Origin: Persephonella sp.
Lineage (GTDB): Bacteria > Aquificota > Aquificia > Aquificales > Hydrogenothermaceae
DNA: 5,795 nucleotides
Assembly: GCA_027058925.1 (NCBI GenBank)
Contig: JALTAS010000017.1
Coordinates: 1-5,795, forward strand
Reading direction: 5' to 3'
The notes below the pieces were generated by a model. It was not told where the DNA came from, made no database searches, and worked only from the letters and a program-made list of their open reading frames with translations. A program made the translations under genes and the position numbers. Positions 1 through 5,260 of this stretch are shown piece after piece (the stretch's first letter is position 1; the number at the start of each line of letters is the position of its first letter).

Positions 1-2
1 AT

Positions 3-176
3 ATAAGATTTATAAACAGAGAAAAAGAGCTTGAGATTTTGGAAAGAGAGTACAGGAAAAAACAGTCTTCATTCGTGGTTATATATGGAAGAAGAACAGG
101 TAAGACAACTTTAATTGAAAAATTCCAGTTAGAAAGGTTAAAAAGTTTTAATTGCTTATTGGCGTTATCATATTGA
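3..176 (+). pseudogene. N-terminal remnant of an archaeal-type P-loop ATPase
   Basis: The frame from base 3 to the TGA at 174-176 encodes 57 residues beginning IRFINREKELEILEREY, the typical opening of the archaeal ATPase family (PF01637-like), followed by a beta strand FVVIYG and a P-loop. Intact members have G-x4-G-K-[ST] (usually GRRRxGKT) and run to several hundred residues with Walker B and sensor motifs. Here the loop reads GRRTGKTT, one residue short, and the reading frame ends about 20 residues later. No ATG is visible: the position where a start would be expected reads ATA (3-5), so the true start is either just left of the window or mutated. The last 9 bases overlap the end of the converging amidotransferase gene. 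What I see is the motif and the stop; that it is dead is inference. A short live protein is unlikely because no nucleotide-binding fold could be completed. No terminator hairpin was seen between the converging genes. Confidence 0.6.
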
Positions 177-863
177 GGCAAACCTGTCAAGCATCTTTGT
201 TAAAAGCTTTTCAATTTCTTTAAAGTTCTGATCTTTTGAGAGCATCTCCTCTGGTGATTGTATATAATCTCCCTTTTCCATAAGTTCTTCCACAGAGTTT
301 TGAATAAGAGCCTGTGCACTTTCTTTGTTTGTCTCAAGGTGAAACTGCAGGCCAATAATTCTTCCTTCATACTCAAATGCCTGATTTTCACATGCTTCGC
401 TTCTTACCGTGTGCAGTGCCCCCTCTGGTATATCAAATGTATCCCCATGCCAGTGGAATGCCGTAAAGCTCTCCGGAAAATCCTTAAAAGCTTCAGAATT
501 TTTAGCATCTTTTGTTTTGTAAACAGGAAACCATCCTATTTCTTTATATCTGTTTTTATAAACCTTTGCACCTAAGACATCAGCTATAAGCTGTGCTCCC
601 AGACATATACCGAGTATTTTTTTTCCTTCTTTGACAGCTTTCTCAATAAATTTCTTTTCTTCAACAAGCCATGGGAATTTATCCTCATCATAAACACCCA
701 TAGGTCCTCCCATAATCACCAGAAGATCAAACTCCTTCATATCAGGGAGTTTTTCATTCAGAAAAAGTTTTGTTCCTTTTATGCTGTGATCCCTTTCTTC
801 AGCCCATCTGAATATATTTGCAGGTGTTTCAAAATGAACATGCTGAATATAATGTATTCTCAT
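168..863 (-). CDS. Class I glutamine amidotransferase (GATase1, GuaA/TrpG-like), stand-alone
   Basis: This 231-residue cytoplasmic protein is a stand-alone class I glutamine amidotransferase, the family that hydrolyses glutamine to release ammonia for a partner enzyme. The nucleophile elbow GICLGAQ places the catalytic Cys at 87, and LQFHLE supplies His175 and Glu177, so the triad is complete. The oxyanion strand MGGPMGV is at 51-57 and HWHGDTF at 137-143, a combination typical of the GMP-synthase-like GATase1 subgroup. No synthetase domain is fused, and the C-terminal 40 residues form a charged helical tail common in this subgroup. The start is supported by GGAGGAAT seven bases upstream of the ATG. 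That site lies inside the end of the preceding trpD2-like gene, from which this ORF is separated by only 3 bp, so the two are very probably co-transcribed and translationally coupled. The real acceptor substrate is unknown; many relatives are loosely labelled 'GMP synthase' without evidence. The family call is firm, the physiological role is not. Confidence 0.88.
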   Translation of the reverse strand: MRIHYIQHVHFETPANIFRWAEERDHSIKGTKLFLNEKLPDMKEFDLLVIMGGPMGVYDEDKFPWLVEEKKFIEKAVKEGKKILGICLGAQLIADVLGAKVYKNRYKEIGWFPVYKTKDAKNSEAFKDFPESFTAFHWHGDTFDIPEGALHTVRSEACENQAFEYEGRIIGLQFHLETNKESAQALIQNSVEELMEKGDYIQSPEEMLSKDQNFKEIEKLLTKMLDRFASI

Positions 864-866
864 TTT

Positions 867-1868
867 TTATTCCTCCATAGATATCTCACAGTATCTTTTA
901 AACCTTTCGTAAGCCTTCCCTGATATCAGACTATCTTGCGCCATCTGTCTGGCTTCATCTATATTGTCTGTCAGACCATATCCCATTATCAAAATAGAAG
1001 CTGTTAAAAGTGCAAATGGTGTGTGATCTTTGTCCTCATTTTTTAAGATAGAAAGGCATATTTTTCCATTTTCTTCAGGAGAAACCTTTCTCAGTATGAA
1101 CTCCTTTTTTATCCTTTCAGGATAAACCGTTATCTTTTTACCGTTCAGGTTGATAACAGTTTCATGATTTGGAAATGGTTCAACACCCCCTTCAAGTGAT
1201 TTAAAAACTGTTATTCTTTCAATGCCTACGTGTTTTGCAAGCTCTGTATATTTCTGTGTGTACGGAGGGTGGGACACCCCTGTTATGATCCTGTCTGTTT
1301 TAAATGGGTTTAACATTCTTTCCATAGTGTTATGGTATGTTCTAAGACCAAACTCCCTTCTCTTTGGCAAGATATTGAACAATTTTTGTGCAAATAACCA
1401 CTGGTGTGCAAAACCAAAACCTGTTTTTTCAAGGAGTTTCTTAACTGTGTCTATTTTTTTTGGGTTTTTTGCCCCCATTTTTTCAAGTATCTGGTGGTAT
1501 GTTATCCCGTATTTTGAGGGAACATTTTCAGCCCCATGTCCAGACAGGTATATTCCTGCACCTGCAGATATAAAAATTGATGCAGGTAGTATATGAACCG
1601 ATCTGTCTTTACCGTCGTAGTTTATTGCTATGTCAATAGGTTTAATATCCGTATCTATAAATGTTGCATATTCTCTGTGAAGATCCAGAAAGCCCTTCAA
1701 CTCCTCTACAGAGGCGTACTTTATCCTCTGTGCAGACCAGAAAGCCCCTGTCTGTATATCTGTTGCTTTTCCTTCTATTATCATCTTTTCAGCATCATAA
1801 GCCTCTTCTCTTGTCAGATCTTTAAATCTCTTTTTTCCTGCTCCAACTTTCTTTAAAAATTCAATCAT
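867..1868 (-). CDS. trpD2: TrpD2-type anthranilate phosphoribosyltransferase-like protein
   Basis: A 333-residue protein with the fold plan of anthranilate phosphoribosyltransferase/nucleoside phosphorylase class: an N-terminal helical domain (about 1-70, including DLTREEA and the RIK of AQRIKYAS) and an alpha/beta domain. The Gly-rich PRPP loop of true TrpD (GTGGDG) is replaced at 84-97 by YDGKDRS then HILPAS, while the following SGHGAENVPSKYG (109-121), LRTYHNTMERMLNP (175-188) and the GGVEP turn (227-231) are kept in register. That replacement is characteristic of the TrpD2 family, to which E. coli YbiB belongs; YbiB has been described as a nucleic-acid binder without detected transferase activity. 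A role in tryptophan synthesis is therefore doubtful. The start ATG has AGAGG five bases upstream. It is the first gene of a leftward unit with the amidotransferase and is divergent from nirA, so a shared nitrogen-linked control is possible. What it binds or catalyses here cannot be told from sequence. Confidence 0.82.
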   Translation of the reverse strand: MIEFLKKVGAGKKRFKDLTREEAYDAEKMIIEGKATDIQTGAFWSAQRIKYASVEELKGFLDLHREYATFIDTDIKPIDIAINYDGKDRSVHILPASIFISAGAGIYLSGHGAENVPSKYGITYHQILEKMGAKNPKKIDTVKKLLEKTGFGFAHQWLFAQKLFNILPKRREFGLRTYHNTMERMLNPFKTDRIITGVSHPPYTQKYTELAKHVGIERITVFKSLEGGVEPFPNHETVINLNGKKITVYPERIKKEFILRKVSPEENGKICLSILKNEDKDHTPFALLTASILIMGYGLTDNIDEARQMAQDSLISGKAYERFKRYCEISMEE

Positions 1869-1881
1869 TTTATCCTCTCAA

Positions 1882-1898
1882 TGCACAAAATTTGTGAA
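1882..1898. promoter_or_regulatory. NtrC-like enhancer dyad (candidate)
   Basis: The 17-base string TGCACAAAATTTGTGAA contains a perfect 6-bp inverted repeat, CACAAA and TTTGTG around one central base (1884-1896). Its outer parts resemble the enterobacterial NtrC site (TGCAC, seven central bases, GTGCA), with a single departure, GTGAA for GTGCA. Its centre lies about 117 bp upstream of the start predicted from the sigma-54-like element, a usual distance for an enhancer-bound activator. It also sits just in front of the ribosome site of the trpD2-like gene, so binding could affect that gene as well. The recognition sequence of an NtrC homologue in this lineage is not known to me, so this is a candidate only. 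Confidence 0.4.
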
Positions 1899-1911
1899 AG
1901 ATTTTTTATTT

Positions 1912-1943
1912 ATCCTTTTGATTTTACTACAAAATCCTTCTGA
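1912..1943. repeat. Tandem 10-bp direct repeat spaced 22 bp
   Basis: ATCCTTTTGA (1912-1921) recurs as ATCCTTCTGA (1934-1943), nine of ten bases identical, with starts exactly 22 bp apart, close to two helical turns. Such same-face spacing is common for tandem regulator sites. In an AT-rich intergenic stretch a chance match of this quality is possible. Confidence 0.35.
1920..1936. repeat. 17-bp dyad, GATTTT-N5-AAAATC
   Basis: Perfect 6-bp arms, GATTTT at 1920-1925 and AAAATC at 1931-1936, flank the spacer ACTAC. The geometry (17 bp in total) suits a dimeric DNA-binding protein. It overlaps the tandem 10-bp repeats, and its centre is about 38 bp from the NtrC-like dyad. No named operator consensus fits it convincingly. 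Confidence 0.35.
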
Positions 1944-1968
1944 AAGCCTTATTTTCAATGTTTTGTAG
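1927..1968. repeat. 8-bp inverted repeat with 26-bp spacer
   Basis: CTACAAAA at 1927-1934 is matched by its exact reverse complement TTTTGTAG at 1961-1968. The loop of 26 bases and the weak stem argue against an RNA hairpin. Two inverted half-sites 34 bp apart could instead be bound by one factor between the enhancer-like dyad and the promoter. Chance is a real alternative. Confidence 0.25.
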
Positions 1969-1981
1969 CTTTAAATCTTTT

Positions 1982-1997
1982 TGGCATGGTTATTGAT
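1982..1997 (+). promoter_or_regulatory. Sigma-54 (-24/-12) promoter candidate for nirA operon
   Basis: TGGCATG-GTTA-TTGAT matches the RpoN consensus TGGCACG-N4-TTGCW with the exact 16-base geometry. The -24 GG is intact; the departures are T for C in the first block and A for C in the -12 block, the latter at a strongly conserved position. Transcription would start near base 2007, giving a leader of about 24 bases that holds the AAAGGT ribosome site of nirA. Nitrogen assimilation genes are classic RpoN targets, and Aquifex encodes RpoN, so the context fits. Confidence 0.5.
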
Positions 1998-2030
1998 AAC
2001 TACTTTCAAAAAAAAGCAAAAAGGTAAAGA

Positions 2031-3932
2031 ATGGAAAAGCTGAAAAAGATCCGTCAGGAAAGGAACAAAAGGATAAATAAGATAGAGCTTTTAAAACAGG
2101 AACACTCCCCTCAGGAGGCGTGGGAGAAGCTTGAGTATTATGCAGAAAAGGGTTTTTCATCAATACCTGAACATGATCTTAATTACTTTTTTAAATGCTT
2201 CGGGATTTTCTACAGACCTGCCACACCTGAGAGGTTCATGATAAGGGTTAGAATACCCGGTGGAAGGCTTTCTTATAGGCAGGCTGTAAAGATAGGACAG
2301 GTGGCTAAGGAGTATGGGAATGATTACATAGACCTCACAACAAGAATGCAGGTTGAGCTCAGGTACATAAAAATAGAGGACATACCGCATATTTTAAAAG
2401 AACTTGAGAGTGTAGGAATAACAACATTTCAGACAGGTGTTGACAACTTTCGGAACATTGTTCAGGATCCGTTAGACGGCGTCGCTTTTGATAATGTGAT
2501 CCAGACATGGGAAATACTTCTGAAGATGCAGGATATCTTCCTGAAAAAAGAAGAATGGGTGTGCAAACTTCCAAGGAAGTTTAACATCTCCATATCAGGT
2601 AGTTTCTCAAACAGGTGTAATGTTTACGGTCATGATCTTTGTTTTGTTCTTGCTGAAAAAGACGGAATTTTCGGCTTCAACGTTTTCCTGGGAGGGAAGG
2701 TTGGAGCTGTTGCTAGGCCTGCCGATGTGTTTTTACTGGGGGACGAAGTCCCCTCCTTTTTTGAAGCTCTTGGAAAGGTTTTCAAAAAATATGGTTTCAA
2801 AGACAGCAGGAATAAAAACAGGCTGAAATATCTGATAGATGCTGTAGGTATTGATGAGCTTATTAAAGCTGTTGAGATAGAGGGAGGAAGGGGGTTTGAG
2901 AGAGCAGGAATAACACAAACTCCTGTTAGAGGGGGAGACAAAACAGGAAAGGTTCAGTTAAAGGACGGGACCTTTGCCCTTCACATGGTTGTCCCGTCCG
3001 GTATCTTTTCAGGTTCGGCAGTAATAGAGGCTGCAGAAATTTCAAAAGAGTACGGCAGTGGAGAACTGAGGCTTACAGTTGAACAAAACCTGTATATAAT
3101 AGGTATTCCGGAGGAAAATCTACAAAAAGCCCTATCTCAACCTGTTTTCAAAAAATACAAAAATAAAGACTCTATCTTTTTCTCAGACCTTATAGCCTGT
3201 GCAGGAACAGAGCACTGTCCTTTTGGTGTTATTCCCAACAAACCTGATGCGATAGAAACAGCCAGATACCTGACAGAAAAATTTCCTGATCTTGAAGGAA
3301 AAGTAAGGATGTACTGGTCTGCATGTCAGAAGGGCTGCGGTATCCACGGTTTTGGGGATATTGGTTTTGTGGGGGTTAAGTTCAGGATGAACAGACAGCC
3401 TGTTTTAGGTGTAGATATGCACATAGGGGGAACTATAACGGGAGAAAGCGAGGAAGGAAAGCTTCTTATAAAAAACCTTCCCCTTGAAAAGGTCAAGTTT
3501 TATGTTAGTGAGCTTGTAGAAGAATACTCAAGACTGAAAAAAAAGAAAGAAACTTTTGAGGATTTTTACAGAAGGGTTTTAAAAAGGCTTTCAAAGGAAG
3601 CAGTAAGGTTTTTAATGGTTTTTAACAACCTGATGAAAGAAAAAGGATTAGACTACAGAGTTGAGATAAATGATCTTGTCCTTGGAAGGTTCTCAGAGGA
3701 AGAAGAGATTTTCGGATACGGTTTTCAGCTTTACAGACAGATAACAGGGAAAAATCCTTACACAAGACCTAACATTCTGGAGATTTACGATCAGCTCCAG
3801 CCTGATAAACCGTCAAACTTTTCTGACATACCAAAATCTTTAGAAACAGTTGTTATAAAAATGATCTCAAAAGATCCTAAGAAAAGATACAAGGTTTTCA
3901 CAGAGATAGAAGAAGATCTAAAGAATTTATAG
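2031..3932 (+). CDS. nirA: Ferredoxin-nitrite reductase (siroheme/4Fe-4S), with a C-terminal kinase-like extension
   Basis: NirA reduces nitrite to ammonium with six electrons, normally from reduced ferredoxin, in the cytoplasm. The 633-residue protein has the usual duplicated layout. A first ferredoxin-like half lies at about 53-150 (FMIRVRIPGG at 69-78, TTR at 103-105, DNFRNIVQDPLDG at 138-150), followed by a siroheme-binding segment with LPRKFNISISG (180-190). A second half is at about 305-365. The cluster ligands are C-x5-C (Cys390, Cys396) and C-x3-C (Cys432, Cys436), the last also bridging to siroheme. There is no flavin or NAD domain, which points to a ferredoxin donor. The start is supported by AAAGGT six bases upstream and by an N-terminus (NKIELLKQE) that aligns with known NirA proteins. 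The position after TTR reads MQVEL, where plant and cyanobacterial enzymes have QNIQL. Typical NirA proteins end near residue 510-530 on this numbering; the remainder is unusual and listed separately. Sulfite reductase is the main alternative, but narK and narB downstream argue for nitrite. Confidence 0.92.
   Translation: MEKLKKIRQERNKRINKIELLKQEHSPQEAWEKLEYYAEKGFSSIPEHDLNYFFKCFGIFYRPATPERFMIRVRIPGGRLSYRQAVKIGQVAKEYGNDYIDLTTRMQVELRYIKIEDIPHILKELESVGITTFQTGVDNFRNIVQDPLDGVAFDNVIQTWEILLKMQDIFLKKEEWVCKLPRKFNISISGSFSNRCNVYGHDLCFVLAEKDGIFGFNVFLGGKVGAVARPADVFLLGDEVPSFFEALGKVFKKYGFKDSRNKNRLKYLIDAVGIDELIKAVEIEGGRGFERAGITQTPVRGGDKTGKVQLKDGTFALHMVVPSGIFSGSAVIEAAEISKEYGSGELRLTVEQNLYIIGIPEENLQKALSQPVFKKYKNKDSIFFSDLIACAGTEHCPFGVIPNKPDAIETARYLTEKFPDLEGKVRMYWSACQKGCGIHGFGDIGFVGVKFRMNRQPVLGVDMHIGGTITGESEEGKLLIKNLPLEKVKFYVSELVEEYSRLKKKKETFEDFYRRVLKRLSKEAVRFLMVFNNLMKEKGLDYRVEINDLVLGRFSEEEEIFGYGFQLYRQITGKNPYTRPNILEIYDQLQPDKPSNFSDIPKSLETVVIKMISKDPKKRYKVFTEIEEDLKNL
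3684..3929 (+). other. C-terminal tail of NirA resembling the end of a Ser/Thr protein kinase C-lobe
   Basis: Residues 552-633 of NirA resemble subdomains IX-XI of Hanks-type kinases. EIFGYGFQLYRQITGKNPY (559-577) parallels the D-[IV]-[FY]-S-x-G-x-x-L-[YF]-x-x-x-T-G-x-x-P-[FY] helix, with Glu559 where kinases have the invariant Asp. IPKSLETVVIKMISKDPKKR (600-619) then parallels the last helices, including KDPxxR with the conserved Arg at 619. The Gly loop, the VAIK Lys, HRD and DFG motifs are all absent, so the tail cannot phosphorylate. The reading frame from the reductase is uninterrupted, with no stop or shift at the junction. The region between (about 510-551) is a charged helical linker of unknown affinity. 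The resemblance was judged by eye, not by a profile search. Confidence 0.6.
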
Positions 3933-3945
3933 AGGTGCAAAGAGG

Positions 3946-5256
3946 ATGAAAGATTTTGAGGTGAAGGGAAGCCCTCAGATAGGGCTTATTATGGCAACAT
4001 TTGGATTTTTTATAGGGTTTGCTGCAGTCTCCCTTTATGGACCTGTTGCAAAAAACCTTAAAGAGATATTAGGGTTATCAGGTTTTTTACTCGGTCTTTT
4101 AATCGCAGCACCTAATCTGACCGGTTCTCTTCTTAGAATACCTTTTGCAGCCTGGGTTGATAAGGTTGGTGGAAAAATACCCCTTGCCACACTTTTAACA
4201 TTATCTGTAATAGGTATGGCTGGACTCTCAACCCTTTTATACCTTTACTATCCTGATCTTGAACCATGGATGTACTGGCTTATACTCTTTTTTGGTTTTT
4301 TAAGTGGATGCGGTATAGCAACATTTTCTGTAGGTATAGCCCAGACAGCATACTGGTTCCCTGAAAGTAAGCAGGGATTTGCTCTTGGTGTTTATGCTGG
4401 TGTTGGAAATCTTGCACCGGGAATATTCGGAATGATACTTCCGTTTGCACTCAAGGAAATAGGCCTCACGACATCTTACATTCTGTGGTTTGGGTTTCTT
4501 TTGGTCGGAACAGTTATTTATATAATTTTTGCTAAAGATGCCCCATACTTCCAGCTCATAAAAGCCGGAGTTCCAAGGGAAGAGGCTATAAAAAAAGCAA
4601 AAGAGCTTGGACAGGAACTTATACCTACGGGAAGTTTGATAGAGTCTTTAAAAAATTCAGCAAGGCATATAGAAACATGGGCACTGGTAGCCCTTTATTT
4701 TGTATCTTTTGGAGGTTTTTTAGCCCTTACAGGCTGGTTTATAGTGTTTTGGGTTCAGTCTTACGACATGGAAGTTAGACATGCCGGTCTTCTGATGGCT
4801 TTTGGTTTTTCCCTTCTTGCATCTGTAATAAGGATATTTGGAGGCTGGATTTCTGACAAAATAGGAGGAGAGCTTGTATCAATAATAGCATTCTTTATGG
4901 TTCTTGTTGGGGCTGTTGTGATAATGACAGGGGGAAATACAAATTTCAGCATATCCCTTGCAGGAGAAATACTAATGGGAGCAGGTATGGGAATATCCAA
5001 TGGAGCTGTTTTTAAGCTTGTTCCCAAGTATGTTCCCCATGCTACAGGTGGAGCTGCCGGTTGGGTAGGAGGTTTGGGTGCTTTTGGGGGATTTGTTGTT
5101 CCTCCAATCTTAGGACTGTTTGTTGAGACACACGGAATACTGGGATACTCCAAAGGTTTTATAGTGTATGTAATGCTGTCTATGACCGCGATATTTATAT
5201 CTGCAGTTTTATGGAGGGCTTACGGAAAGGAGATAAACAAACCAATTGAGGAGTAA
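3946..5256 (+). CDS. narK: NarK/NNP-family MFS nitrate/nitrite transporter
   Basis: A 436-residue inner-membrane protein with about 12 hydrophobic segments in the 6+6 arrangement of the major facilitator superfamily. Family features of the nitrate/nitrite porters are present: Arg64 in helix 2 (GSLLRIPF) and Arg296 in helix 8 (SVIRIFGGWISDKIGG), the pair that binds the anion in NarK. The two nitrate signature stretches AGVGNLAPGIFGMILP (151-166) and AGWVGGLGAFGGFVVP (371-386) are also present. The A-loop motif after helix 2 reads DKVGGK (72-77). A charged cytoplasmic loop at about 197-240 (EEAIKKAKELGQE) joins the two halves. The start has AGAGGTG eight bases upstream, and the gene follows nirA after 13 bp. 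Between nirA and an assimilatory nitrate reductase the likely job is nitrate uptake, perhaps with nitrite exchange. Whether it is a proton symporter or an antiporter cannot be read from sequence. Confidence 0.92.
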   Translation: MKDFEVKGSPQIGLIMATFGFFIGFAAVSLYGPVAKNLKEILGLSGFLLGLLIAAPNLTGSLLRIPFAAWVDKVGGKIPLATLLTLSVIGMAGLSTLLYLYYPDLEPWMYWLILFFGFLSGCGIATFSVGIAQTAYWFPESKQGFALGVYAGVGNLAPGIFGMILPFALKEIGLTTSYILWFGFLLVGTVIYIIFAKDAPYFQLIKAGVPREEAIKKAKELGQELIPTGSLIESLKNSARHIETWALVALYFVSFGGFLALTGWFIVFWVQSYDMEVRHAGLLMAFGFSLLASVIRIFGGWISDKIGGELVSIIAFFMVLVGAVVIMTGGNTNFSISLAGEILMGAGMGISNGAVFKLVPKYVPHATGGAAGWVGGLGAFGGFVVPPILGLFVETHGILGYSKGFIVYVMLSMTAIFISAVLWRAYGKEINKPIEE

Positions 5257-5260
5257 CAAG

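Larger units (their letters stand above)
1869..2030. promoter_or_regulatory. Divergent control region between trpD2-like gene and nirA operon
   Basis: This is the only sizeable non-coding stretch in the window (162 bp, AT-rich). It must carry the promoters of both the leftward trpD2/amidotransferase pair and the rightward nirA-narK-narB operon. It holds a sigma-54-like promoter near nirA, an NtrC-like dyad near the other gene, a 17-bp dyad, a tandem 10-bp repeat and a long-spaced 8-bp inverted repeat, each listed separately. I found no convincing sigma-70 -35/-10 pair for either direction; the best leftward candidates match only half of the -35 consensus. Confidence 0.7.

Noticed and set aside
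100..170. A bidirectional terminator between the converging ATPase remnant and the amidotransferase gene
   Set aside because: The genes overlap by nine bases. The AT-rich stretch around 131-155 offers no GC-containing stem followed by a T-run on either strand.
1222..1596. Open frames on the plus strand at 1222-1596 and 1593-1856
   Set aside because: They are antisense to the well-supported trpD2-like gene. Their Phe/Cys/Tyr-rich composition is typical of shadows of Lys/Glu-rich coding sequence.
1927..1968. A riboswitch or attenuator hairpin from the 8-bp inverted repeat
   Set aside because: The stem is AT-rich with a 26-base loop and lies upstream of the predicted nirA start, so it would not be in that transcript. 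It is better viewed as possible DNA half-sites.
3540..3700. A frameshift or read-through joining nirA to a separate kinase gene
   Set aside because: The frame is continuous, with no stop between the reductase and the tail, and there is no ribosome site plus start codon that would mark a separate gene. A true in-frame fusion is more likely.
4761..5153. A 130-codon open frame on the minus strand, rich in Pro and Thr
   Set aside because: It lies entirely inside narK, in antisense. Its Pro/Thr-rich composition is what the complement of Gly/Val-rich membrane helices gives, and it has no family resemblance.
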